The notes beneath the pieces are model-generated. The model saw only the letters and a program-made list of their open reading frames with translations. It was not told the DNA's origin and searched no databases. From positions 3,534,001 to 3,598,000 of the forward strand of contig OZ059894.1 of the NCBI GenBank assembly GCA_964057225.1: 64,000 nucleotides of DNA. The letters run 5' to 3'. The stretch is from Auanema rhodensis. Its lineage: Eukaryota; Nematoda; Chromadorea; Rhabditida; Rhabditidae. The translations under genes were made by a program, and so were the position numbers. This document shows positions 51,542-64,000 of the stretch, one piece after another. How positions within the stretch are numbered: the stretch's first letter is position 1; every line of letters begins with the position of its first letter.

Positions 51542-54500
51542 CGTAAAGCGAGTTACATACCAAGTGCACATCATGTGTACACTTAATTAGCATAAATTAA
51601 AGTTCACGTAAATTTCAAAGTCATGGTTACCATTCACCAATATTAATAAAAATTTGTTTTTAGACTAATATGGAAATGGGGAATCTAATTTTGAAAACCG
51701 CATCTCTTCATCTTTCACGTGAAGCGAGTTACATACCAAGTGCACATCATGTGTACACTTAATTAGCATAAATTAAAGTTCACGTAAATTTCAAAGTCAT
51801 GGTTACCATGCACCAATATCAATAAAAATTTGTTTTTAGACTAATATGGACATGGGGAATCTAATTTTGAAAACCGCATCTCTTTATCTTTCACGTGAAG
51901 CGAGTTACATACCAAGTGCACATCATGTGTACACTTAATTAGCATAAATTAAAGTTCACGTAAATTTCAAAGTCATGGTTGCCATGCACCAATATCAATA
52001 AAAATTTGTTTTTAGACTAATTTGGAAATGGGGAATCTATTTTGAAAACCGCATCTCTTCATCTTTCACGTGAAGCGAGTTACATACCAAGTGCACATCA
52101 TGTGTACACTTAATTAGCATAAATTAAAGTTCACGTAAATTTCAAAGTCATGGTTACCATGCACCAATATCAATAAAAATTTGTTTTTAGACTAATATGG
52201 ACATGGGGAATCTAATTTTGAAAACCGCATCTCTTTATCTTTCACGTGAAGCGAGTTACATACCAAGTGCACATCATGTGTACACTTAATTAGCATAAAT
52301 TAAAGTTCACGTAAATTTCAAAGTCATGGTTGCCATGCACCAATATCAATAAATATTTGTTTTTAGACTAATTTGGAAATGGGGAATCTATTTTGAAAAC
52401 CGCATCTCTTCATCTTTCACGTGAAGCGAGTTACATACCAAGTGCACATCACGTGTACACTTAATTAGCATAAATTGAAGTTCACGTAAATTTCAAAGTC
52501 ATGGTTACCATGCACCAATATCAATAAAAATTTGTTTTTAGACTAATATGGAAATGGGGAATCTAATTTTGAAAACCGCATCTCTTTATCTTTGACGTAA
52601 AGCGAGTTACATACCAAGTGCACATCATGTGTACACTTAATTAGCATAAATTAAAGTTCACGTAAATTTCAAAGTCATGGTTACCATTCACCAATATTAA
52701 TAAAAATTTGTTTTTAGACTAATATGGAAATGGGGAATCTAATTTTGAAAACCGCATCTCTTCATCTTTCACGTGAAGCGAGTTACATACCAAGTGCACA
52801 TCATGTGTACACTTAATTAGCATAAATTAAAGTTCACGTAAATTTCAAAGTCATGGTTACCATGCACCAATATCAATAAAAATTTGTTTTTAGACTAATA
52901 TGGACATGGGGAATCTAATTTTGAAAACCGCATCCCTTTATCTTTCACGTGAAGCGAGTTACATACCAAGTGCACATCACGTGTACACTTAATAAGCATA
53001 AATTAAAGTTCACGTAAATTTCAAAGTCATGGTTACCATGCACCAATATCAATAAAAATCCGTTTTTAGACTAATATGGACATGGGGAATCTAATTTTGA
53101 AAACCGCATCTCTTTATCTTTGACGTAAAGCGAGTTACATACCAAGTGCACATCATGTGTACACTTAATTAGCATAAATTAAAGTTCACGTAAATTTCAA
53201 AGTCATGGTTACCATTCACCAATATTAATAAAAATTTGTTTTTAGACTAATATGGAAATGGGGAATCTAATTTTGAAAACCGCATCTCTTCATCTTTCAC
53301 GTGAAGCGAGTTACATACCAAGTGCACATCATGTGTACACTTAATTAGCATAAATTAAAGTTCACGTAAATTTCAAAGTCATGGTTACCATGCACCAATA
53401 TCAATAAAAATTTGTTTTTAGACTAATATGGACATGGGGAATCTAATTTTGAAAACCGCATCTCTTTATCTTTGACGTAAAGCGAGTTACATACCAAGTG
53501 CACATCATGTGTACACTTAATTAGCATAAATTAAAGTTCACGTAAATTTCAAAGTCATGGTTACCATTCACCAATATTAATAAAAATTTGTTTTTAGACT
53601 AATATGGAAATGGGGAATCTAATTTTGAAAACCGCATCTCTTCATCTTTCACGTGAAGCGAGTTACATACCAAGTGCACATCATGTGTACACTTAATTAG
53701 CATAAATTAAAGTTCACGTAAATTTCAAAGTCATGGTTACCATGCACCAATATCAATAAAAATTTGTTTTTAGACTAATATGGACATGGGGAATCTAATT
53801 TTGAAAACCGCATCTCTTTATCTTTCACGTGAAGCGAGTTACATACCAAGTGCACATCATGTGTACACTTAATTAGCATAAATTAAAGTTCACGTAAATT
53901 TCAAAGTAATGGTTGCCATGCACCAATATCAATAAAAATTTGTTTTTAGACTAATTTGGAAATGGGGAATCTATTTTGAAAACCGCATCTCTTCATCTTT
54001 CACGTGAAGCGAGTTACATACCAAGTGCACATCACGTGTACACTTAATTAGCATAAATTGAAGTTCACGTAAATTTCAAAGTCATGGTTACCATGCACCA
54101 ATATCAATAAAAATTTGTTTTTAGACTAATATGGAAATGGGGAATCTAATTTTGAAAACCGCATCTCTTTATCTTTGACGTAAAGCGAGTTACATACCAA
54201 GTGCACATCATGTGTACACTTAATTAGCATAAATTAAAGTTCACGTAAATTTCAAAGTCATGGTTACCATTCACCAATATTAATAAAAATTTGTTTTTAG
54301 ACTAATATGGAAATGGGGAATCTAATTTTGAAAACCGCATCTCTTCATCTTTCACGTGAAGCGAGTTACATACCAAGTGCACATCATGTGTACACTTAAT
54401 TAGCATAAATTAAAGTTCACGTAAATTTCAAAGTCATGGTTACCATGCACCAATATCAATAAAAATTTGTTTTTAGACTAATATGGACATGGGGAATCTA

Positions 54501-55810
54501 ATTTTGAAAACCGCATCCCTTTATCTTTCACGTGAAGCGAGTTACATACCAAGTGCACATCACGTGTACACTTAATAAGCATAAATTAAAGTTCACGTAA
54601 ATTTCAAAGTCATGGTTACCATGCACCAATATCAATAAAAATCCGTTTTTGGACTAATATGGACATGGGGAATCTAATTTTGAAAACCGCATCCCTTTAT
54701 CTTTCACGTGAAGCGAGTTACATACCAAGTGCACATCACGTGTACACTTAATTAGCATAAATTAAAGTTCACGTAAATTTCAAAGTCATGGTTACCATGC
54801 ACCAATATCAATAAAAATTTTTTTTTAGACTAATATGGACATGGGGAATCTAATTTTGAAAACCGCATCCCTTTATCTTTCACCTGAAGCGAGTTACATA
54901 CCAAGTGCACATCACGTGTACACTTAATAAGCATAAATTAAAGTTCACGTAAATTTCAAAGTCATGGTTACCATGCACCAATATCAATAAAAATTTTTTT
55001 TTAGACTAATATGGACATGGGGAATCTAATTTTGAAAACCGCATCCCTTTATCTTTCACCTGAAGCGAGTTACATACCAAGTGCACATCACGTGTACACT
55101 TAATAAGCATAAATTAAAGTTCACGTAAATTTCAAAGTCATGGTTACCATCCACCAATATCAACAAAAATTTGTTTTTAGACTAATATGGACATGGGGAA
55201 TCTAATTTTGAAAACCGCATCTCTTCATCTTTTACGTGAAGCGAGTTACATACCAAGTGCACATCACGTGTACACTTAATTAGCATAAATTAAAGTTCAC
55301 GTAAATTTCAAAGTCATGGTTACCATCCACCAATATCAATAAAAATTTGTTTTTAGACTAATATGGACATGGGGAATCTAATTTTGAAAACCGCATCCCT
55401 TTATCTTTCACGTGAAGCAAGTTACATACCAAGTGCACATCATGTGTACACTTAATTAGCATAAATTAAAGTTCACGTAAATTTTAAAGTCATGGTTACC
55501 ATGCACCAATATCAATAAAAATTTGTTTTTAGACTAATATGGACATGGGGAATCTAATTTTGAAAACCGCATCCCTTTATCTTTCACGTGAAGCAAGTTA
55601 CATACCAAGTGCACATCATGTGTACACTTAATTAGCATAAATTAAAGTTCACGTAAATTTCAAAGTCATGGTTACCATCCACCAATATCAATAAAAATTT
55701 GTTTTTAGACTAATATGGACATGGGGAATCTAATTTTGAAAACCGCATCCCTTTATCTTTCACGTGAAGCAAGTTAAATACCAAGTGCACATCATGTGTA
55801 CACTTAATTA

Positions 55811-55826
55811 GCATAAATTAAAGTTC
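55811..55826 (+). other. Empty paralogous site of the LINE insertion
   Basis: The uninterrupted gcataaattaaagttc corresponds to the monomer split by the LINE. Left flank offset is 13510 (42301 to 55811) and right flank offset is 8806 (47011 to 55817). The difference of 4704 equals 4699 bp of element plus 5 bp of duplicated target, which fixes the element ends independently. Confidence 0.85.
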
Positions 55827-57191
55827 ACGTAAATTTCAAAGTCATGGTTACCATCCACCAATATCAATAAAAATTTGTTTTTAGACTAATATGGACATGG
55901 GGAATCTAATTTTGAAAACCGCATCTCTTTATCTTTGACTTGAAGCGAGTTACATACCAAGTGCACATCATGTGTACACTTAATTAGCATAAATTAAAGT
56001 TCACGTAAATTTCAAAGTCATGGTTACCATCCACCAATATCAACAAAAATTTGTTTTTAGACTAATATGGACATGGGGAATCTAATTTTGAAAACCGCAT
56101 CTCTTCATCTTTCACGTGAAGCGAGTTACATACCAAGTGCACATCACGTGTACACTTAATTAGCATAAATTAAAGTTCACGTAAATTTTAAAGTCATGGT
56201 TACCATGCACCAATATCAATAAAAATTTGTTTTTAGACTAATATGGACATGGGGAATCTAATTTTGAAAACCGCATCTCTTTATCTTTGACTTGAAGCGA
56301 GTTACATACCAAGTGCACATCATGTGTACACTTAATTAGCATAAATTAAAGTTCACGTAAATTTTAAAGTCATGGTTACCATGCACCAATATCAATAAAA
56401 ATTTGTTTTTAGACTAATATGGACATGGGGAATCTAATTTTGAAAACCGCATCCCTTTATCTTTCACGTGAAGCAAGTTACATACCAAGTGCACATCATG
56501 TGTACACTTAATTAGCATAAATTAAAGTTCACGTAAATTTCAAAGTCATGGTTACCATCCACCAATATCAATAAAAATTTGTTTTTAGACTAATATGGAC
56601 ATGGGGAATCTAATTTTGAAAACCGCATCCCTTTATCTTTCACGTGAAGCAAGTTAAATACCAAGTGCACATCATGTGTACACTTAATTAGCATAAATTA
56701 AAGTTCACGTAAATTTCAAAGTCATGGTTACCATCCACCAATATCAATAAAAATTTGTTTTTAGACTAATATGGACATGGGGAATCTAATTTTGAAAACC
56801 GCATCTCTTTATCTTTGACTTGAAGCGAGTTACATACCAAGTGCACATCATGTGTACACTTAATTAGCATAAATTGAAGTTCACGTAAATTTCAAAGTCA
56901 TGGTTACCATCCACCAATATCAACAAAAATTTGTTTTTAGACTAATATGGACATGGGGAATCTAATTTTGAAAACCGCATCTCTTCATCTTTCACGTGAA
57001 GCGAGTTACATACCAAGTGCACATCACGTGTACACTTAATTAGCATAAATTAAAGTTCACGTAAATTTTAAAGTCATGGTTACCATGCACCAATATCAAT
57101 AAAAATTTGTTTTTAGACTAATATGGACATGGGGAATCTAATTTTGAAAACCGCATCTCTTTATCTTTGACTTGAAGCGAGTTACATACCA

Positions 57192-60100
57192 AGTGCACAT
57201 CATGTGTACACTTAATTAGCATAAATTAAAGTTCACGTAAATTTCAAAGTCATGGTTACCATCCACCAATATCAACAAAAATTTGTTTTTAGACTAATAT
57301 GGACATGGGGAATCTAATTTTGAAAACCGCATCTCTTCATCTTTCACGTGAAGCGAGTTACATACCAAGTGCACATCACGTGTACACTTAATTAGCATAA
57401 ATTAAAGTTCACGTAAATTTTAAAGTCATGGTTACCATGCACCAATATCAATAAAAATTTGTTTTTAGACTAATATGGACATGGGGAATCTAATTTTGAA
57501 AACCGCATCTCTTTATCTTTGACGTGAAGCGAGTTACATACCGAGTGCACATCACGTGTACACTTAATTAGCATAAATTAAAGTTCACTTAAATTTCAAA
57601 GTCATGGTTACCATCCACCAATATCAACAAAAATTTGTTTTTAGACTAATATGGACATGGGGAATCTAATTTTGAAAACCGCATCTCTTCATCTTTTACG
57701 TGAAGCGAGTTACATACCAAGTGCACATCACGTGTACACTTAATTAGCATAAATTAAAGTTCACGTAAATTTCAAAGTCATGGTTACCATCCACCAATAT
57801 CAATAAAAATTTGTTTTTAGACTAATATGGACATGGGGAATCTAATTTTGAAAACCGCATCCCTTTATCTTTCACGTGAAGCAAGTTACATACCAAGTGC
57901 ACATCATGTGTACACTTAATTAGCATAAATTAAAGTTCACGTAAATTTTAAAGTCATGGTTACCATGCACCAATATCAATAAAAATTTGTTTTTAGACTA
58001 ATATGGACATGGGGAATCTAATTTTGAAAACCGCATCTCTTCATCTTTCACGTGAAGCGAGTTACATACCAAGTGCACATCACGTGTACACTTAATAAGC
58101 ATAAATTAAAGTTCACGTAAATTTCAAAGTCATGGTTACCATGCACCAATATCAATAAAAATTCGTTTTTAGACTAATATGGACATGAGGAATCTAATTT
58201 TGAAAACCGCATCTCTTCATCTTTCACGTGAAGCGAGTTACATACCAAGTGCACATCATGTGTACACTTAATTAGCATAAATTAAAGTTCACGTAAATTT
58301 CAAAGTCATGGTTACCATGCACCAATATTAATAAAAATTTGTTTTTAGACTAATATGGACATGGGGAATCTAATTTTGAAAACCGCATCTCTTTATCTTT
58401 GACGTGAAGCGAGTTACATACCAAGTGCACATCATGTGTACACTTAATTAGCATAAATTAAAGTTCACGTAAATTTCAAAGTCATGGTTACCATCCACCA
58501 ATATCAACAAAAATGTGTTTTTAGACTAATATGGACATGGGGAATCTAATTTCGAAAAGCGCATCTCTTCATCTTTCACGTGAAGCGAGTTACATACCAA
58601 GTGCACATCATGTGTACACTTAATTAGCATAAATTAAAGTTCACGTAAATTTCAAAGTCATGGTTACCATGCACCAATATCAATAAAAATTTTTTTTTAG
58701 ACTAATATGGACATGGGGAATCTAATTTTGAAAACCGCATCCCTTTATCTTTCACGTGAAGCGAGTTACATACCAAGTGCACATCACGTGTACACTTAAT
58801 AAGCATAAATTAAAGTTCACGTAAATTTCAAAGTCATGGTTACCATGCACCAATATCAATAAAAATTCGTTTTTAGACTAATATGGACATGAGGAATCTA
58901 ATTTTTTTGAAAACCGCATCTCTTCATCTTTCACGTGAAGCAAGTTACATACCAAGTGCACATCATGTGTACACTCAATTAGCATAAATTAAAGTTCACG
59001 TAAATTTCAAAGTCATGGTTACCATGCACCAATATTAATAAAAATTTGTTTTTAGACTAATATGGACATGGGGAATCTAATTTTGAAAACCGCAACTCTT
59101 TATCTTTGACGTAAAGCGAGTTACATACCAAGTGCACATCATGTGTACACTTAATTAGCATAAATTAAAGTTCACGTAAATTTTAAAGTCATGGTTGCCA
59201 TGCACCAATATCAATAAAAATTTGTTTTTAGACTAACATGGAAATGGGGAATCTAATTTTGAAAACCGCATCTCTTTATCTTTCACGTGAAGCGAGTTAC
59301 ATACCAAGCGCACATCATGTGTACACTTAATTAGCATAAATTAAAGTTCACGTAAATTTCAAAGTCATGGTTACCATGCACCAATATCAATAAAAATTTG
59401 TTTTTAGACTAATATGGACATGGGGAATCTAATTTTTTTGAAAACCGCATCTCTTCATCTTTCACGTGAAGCAAGTTACATACCAAGTGCACATCATGTG
59501 TACACTTAATTAGCATAAATTAAAGTTCACGTAAATTTCAAAGTCATGGTTACCATGCACCAATATCAATAAAAATTTTTTTTTAGACTAATATGGACAT
59601 GGGGAATCTAATTTTGAAAACCGCATCCCTTTATCTTTCACGTGAAGCGAGTTACATACCAAGTGCACATCACGTGTACACTTAATAAGCATAAATTAAA
59701 GTTCACGTAAATTTCAAAGTCATGGTTACCATGCACCAATATCAATAAAAATTCGTTTTTAGACTAATATGGACATGAGGAATCTAATTTTTTTGAAAAC
59801 CGCATCTCTTCATCTTTCACGTGAAGCAAGTTACATACCAAGTGCACATCATGTGTACACTCAATTAGCATAAATTAAAGTTCACGTAAATTTCAAAGTC
59901 ATGGTTACCATGCACCAATATTAATAAAAATTTGTTTTTAGACTAATATGGACATGGGGAATCTAATTTTGAAAACCGCAACTCTTTATCTTTGACGTAA
60001 AGCGAGTTACATACCAAGTGCACATCATGTGTACACTTAATTAGCATAAATTAAAGTTCACGTAAATTTTAAAGTCATGGTTGCCATGCACCAATATCAA

Positions 60101-60347
60101 TAAAAATTTGTTTTTAGACTAACATGGAAATGGGGAATCTAATTTTGAAAACCGCATCTCTTTATCTTTCACGTGAAGCGAGTTACATACCAAGCGCACA
60201 TCATGTGTACACTTAATAAGCATAAATTAAAGTTCACGTAAATTTCAAAGTCATGGTTACCATGCACCAATATCAATAAAAATTTGTTTTTAGACTAATA
60301 TGGACATGGGGAATCTAATTTTGAAAACCGCATCTCTTTATCTTTGA
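57192..60347 (+). repeat. 18-monomer block, copy 3
   Basis: Matches copy 2 at offset 8806, with ccgcaactcttt at 59094 and 59980. It ends differently: its last agcgcac monomer has taataag and is followed by gacttgaag where copies 1 and 2 have gacgtaaag, marking the recombination edge near 60.2-60.35 kb. Confidence 0.85.
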
Positions 60348-61248
60348 CTTGAAGCGAGTTACATACCAAGTGCACATCATGTGTACACTTAATTAGCATA
60401 AATTAAAGTTCACGTAAATTTTAAAGTCATGGTTACCATGCACCAATATCAATAAAAATTTGTTTTTAGACTAATATGGACATGGGGAATCTAATTTTGA
60501 AAACCGCATCCCTTTATCTTTCACGTGAAGCAAGTTACATACCAAGTGCACATCATGTGTACACTTAATTAGCATAAATTAAAGTTCACGTAAATTTCAA
60601 AGTCATGGTTACCATCCACCAATATCAATAAAAATTTGTTTTTAGACTAATATGGACATGGGGAATCTAATTTTGAAAACCGCATCCCTTTATCTTTCAC
60701 GTGAAGCAAGTTAAATACCAAGTGCACATCATGTGTACACTTAATTAGCATAAATTAAAGTTCACGTAAATTTCAAAGTCATGGTTACCATCCACCAATA
60801 TCAATAAAAATTTGTTTTTAGACTAATATGGACATGGGGAATCTAATTTTGAAAACCGCATCTCTTTATCTTTGACTTGAAGCGAGTTACATACCAAGTG
60901 CACATCATGTGTACACTTAATTAGCATAAATTGAAGTTCACGTAAATTTCAAAGTCATGGTTACCATCCACCAATATCAACAAAAATTTGTTTTTAGACT
61001 AATATGGACATGGGGAATCTAATTTTGAAAACCGCATCTCTTCATCTTTCACGTGAAGCGAGTTACATACCAAGTGCACATCACGTGTACACTTAATTAG
61101 CATAAATTAAAGTTCACGTAAATTTTAAAGTCATGGTTACCATGCACCAATATCAATAAAAATTTGTTTTTAGACTAATATGGACATGGGGAATCTAATT
61201 TTGAAAACCGCATCTCTTTATCTTTGACTTGAAGCGAGTTACATACCA

Positions 61249-64000
61249 AGTGCACATCATGTGTACACTTAATTAGCATAAATTAAAGTTCACGTAAATT
61301 TCAAAGTCATGGTTACCATCCACCAATATCAACAAAAATTTGTTTTTAGACTAATATGGACATGGGGAATCTAATTTTGAAAACCGCATCTCTTCATCTT
61401 TCACGTGAAGCGAGTTACATACCAAGTGCACATCACGTGTACACTTAATTAGCATAAATTAAAGTTCACGTAAATTTTAAAGTCATGGTTACCATGCACC
61501 AATATCAATAAAAATTTGTTTTTAGACTAATATGGACATGGGGAATCTAATTTTGAAAACCGCATCTCTTTATCTTTGACGTGAAGCGAGTTACATACCG
61601 AGTGCACATCACGTGTACACTTAATTAGCATAAATTAAAGTTCACTTAAATTTCAAAGTCATGGTTACCATCCACCAATATCAACAAAAATTTGTTTTTA
61701 GACTAATATGGACATGGGGAATCTAATTTTGAAAACCGCATCTCTTCATCTTTTACGTGAAGCGAGTTACATACCAAGTGCACATCACGTGTACACTTAA
61801 TTAGCATAAATTAAAGTTCACGTAAATTTCAAAGTCATGGTTACCATCCACCAATATCAATAAAAATTTGTTTTTAGACTAATATGGACATGGGGAATCT
61901 AATTTTGAAAACCGCATCCCTTTATCTTTCACGTGAAGCAAGTTACATACCAAGTGCACATCATGTGTACACTTAATTAGCATAAATTAAAGTTCACGTA
62001 AATTTTAAAGTCATGGTTACCATGCACCAATATCAATAAAAATTTGTTTTTAGACTAATATGGACATGGGGAATCTAATTTTGAAAACCGCATCTCTTCA
62101 TCTTTCACGTGAAGCGAGTTACATACCAAGTGCACATCACGTGTACACTTAATAAGCATAAATTAAAGTTCACGTAAATTTCAAAGTCATGGTTACCATG
62201 CACCAATATCAATAAAAATTCGTTTTTAGACTAATATGGACATGAGGAATCTAATTTTGAAAACCGCATCTCTTCATCTTTCACGTGAAGCGAGTTACAT
62301 ACCAAGTGCACATCATGTGTACACTTAATTAGCATAAATTAAAGTTCACGTAAATTTCAAAGTCATGGTTACCATGCACCAATATTAATAAAAATTTGTT
62401 TTTAGACTAATATGGACATGGGGAATCTAATTTTGAAAACCGCATCTCTTTATCTTTGACGTGAAGCGAGTTACATACCAAGTGCACATCATGTGTACAC
62501 TTAATTAGCATAAATTAAAGTTCACGTAAATTTCAAAGTCATGGTTACCATCCACCAATATCAACAAAAATGTGTTTTTAGACTAATATGGACATGGGGA
62601 ATCTAATTTCGAAAAGCGCATCTCTTCATCTTTCACGTGAAGCGAGTTACATACCAAGTGCACATCATGTGTACACTTAATTAGCATAAATTAAAGTTCA
62701 CGTAAATTTCAAAGTCATGGTTACCATGCACCAATATCAATAAAAATTTTTTTTTAGACTAATATGGACATGGGGAATCTAATTTTGAAAACCGCATCCC
62801 TTTATCTTTCACGTGAAGCGAGTTACATACCAAGTGCACATCACGTGTACACTTAATAAGCATAAATTAAAGTTCACGTAAATTTCAAAGTCATGGTTAC
62901 CATGCACCAATATCAATAAAAATTCGTTTTTAGACTAATATGGACATGAGGAATCTAATTTTTTTGAAAACCGCATCTCTTCATCTTTCACGTGAAGCAA
63001 GTTACATACCAAGTGCACATCATGTGTACACTCAATTAGCATAAATTAAAGTTCACGTAAATTTCAAAGTCATGGTTACCATGCACCAATATTAATAAAA
63101 ATTTGTTTTTAGACTAATATGGACATGGGGAATCTAATTTTGAAAACCGCAACTCTTTATCTTTGACGTAAAGCGAGTTACATACCAAGTGCACATCATG
63201 TGTACACTTAATTAGCATAAATTAAAGTTCACGTAAATTTTAAAGTCATGGTTGCCATGCACCAATATCAATAAAAATTTGTTTTTAGACTAACATGGAA
63301 ATGGGGAATCTAATTTTGAAAACCGCATCTCTTTATCTTTCACGTGAAGCGAGTTACATACCAAGCGCACATCATGTGTACACTTAATTAGCATAAATTA
63401 AAGTTCACGTAAATTTCAAAGTCATGGTTACCATGCACCAATATCAATAAAAATTTGTTTTTAGACTAATATGGACATGGGGAATCTAATTTTTTTGAAA
63501 ACCGCATCTCTTCATCTTTCACGTGAAGCAAGTTACATACCAAGTGCACATCATGTGTACACTTAATTAGCATAAATTAAAGTTCACGTAAATTTCAAAG
63601 TCATGGTTACCATGCACCAATATCAATAAAAATTTTTTTTTAGACTAATATGGACATGGGGAATCTAATTTTGAAAACCGCATCCCTTTATCTTTCACGT
63701 GAAGCGAGTTACATACCAAGTGCACATCACGTGTACACTTAATAAGCATAAATTAAAGTTCACGTAAATTTCAAAGTCATGGTTACCATGCACCAATATC
63801 AATAAAAATTCGTTTTTAGACTAATATGGACATGAGGAATCTAATTTTTTTGAAAACCGCATCTCTTCATCTTTCACGTGAAGCAAGTTACATACCAAGT
63901 GCACATCATGTGTACACTCAATTAGCATAAATTAAAGTTCACGTAAATTTCAAAGTCATGGTTACCATGCACCAATATTAATAAAAATTTGTTTTTAGAC
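61249..64000 (+). repeat. 18-monomer block, copy 4 (cut by the window end)
   Basis: Matches copy 3 at offset 4057, with ccgcaactcttt at 63151 and seven-T monomers near 63489 and 63845. Only the first 15 or 16 monomers are inside the window. Confidence 0.82.

Larger units (their letters stand above)
47011..64000 (+). repeat. 176-bp tandem satellite array, right segment (about 97 monomers)
   Basis: The same satellite as on the left resumes in mid-monomer (attaaagttcacg) directly after the LINE, in the same orientation, and runs off the window end. The first partial monomer is the continuation of the one cut at 42310. This segment is built mostly from copies of an 18-monomer block (48386, 57192 and 61249) joined by short runs of ccatccacc-type and gacttgaag-type monomers. 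No gene or other element is seen in it. Confidence 0.98.

Noticed and set aside
1-64000. CRISPR-like array
   Set aside because: There are no unique spacers; the repeat is a contiguous 176-bp monomer and the sequence is eukaryotic.
1-64000. Assignment as the centromere
   Set aside because: Monomer length, AT richness and higher-order repeats fit, but I saw no match to the CENP-B box pattern in the monomer, and there is no chromatin or mapping evidence; pericentromeric, subtelomeric or interstitial heterochromatin are equally possible.

Overview
The window is eukaryotic repeat DNA, most likely from an invertebrate animal (inferred from the type of LINE; the species cannot be named from sequence alone). 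About 59.3 kb of the 64 kb is a single head-to-tail satellite with a 176-bp monomer, roughly 337 copies, all on the same strand. A hand count gives about 32% GC for the consensus monomer. I see no host gene, tRNA, rRNA or CRISPR.

Layout. (1) Bases 1-42310: satellite, about 240 monomers, with variant monomers arranged in higher-order blocks. These include 12-monomer repeats (offset 2111 bp around 1.9-5.5 kb; offset exactly 2112 bp around 6.8-11.1 kb), a variable module starting with a ctcaatt-type monomer (13.9-24.5 kb), a 15-monomer duplication (offset 2639 bp, 24.5-28.8 kb) and a 10-monomer duplication (offset 1766 bp, 32.2-35.4 kb). (2) Bases 42311-47009: one non-LTR retrotransposon (LINE, CR1/L2/Rex1-like group) on the minus strand, with a 5' minisatellite, an AUG-free pyrimidine-rich leader, intact ORF1 (353 aa), intact ORF2 (endonuclease plus reverse transcriptase, about 950 aa) and a 540-nt 3' UTR. 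A 4-5 bp target-site duplication (aatta) flanks it. (3) Bases 47011-64000: satellite again, about 97 monomers, dominated by copies of an 18-monomer block that starts at 35755, 48386, 57192 and 61249.

How the parts relate. The LINE landed inside a monomer, and the uninterrupted paralogous site survives at 55811-55826. The left flank matches it at offset 13510 and the right flank at 8806; the difference, 4704 bp, is the element plus one target-site copy. The array was therefore duplicated in multi-kilobase blocks, and only one block carries the LINE.

Most notable point: ORF2 has no AUG ahead of its endonuclease domain. ORF1 ends with TCC TTT CGT TAA, and a +1 shift on TTT/CGT leads directly into the ORF2 frame. 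UCC UUU CGU is the motif known for +1 frameshifting in influenza A PA-X, and UUU CGN is used by some other RNA viruses. This makes the element a candidate LINE that expresses its polymerase by +1 ribosomal frameshifting.
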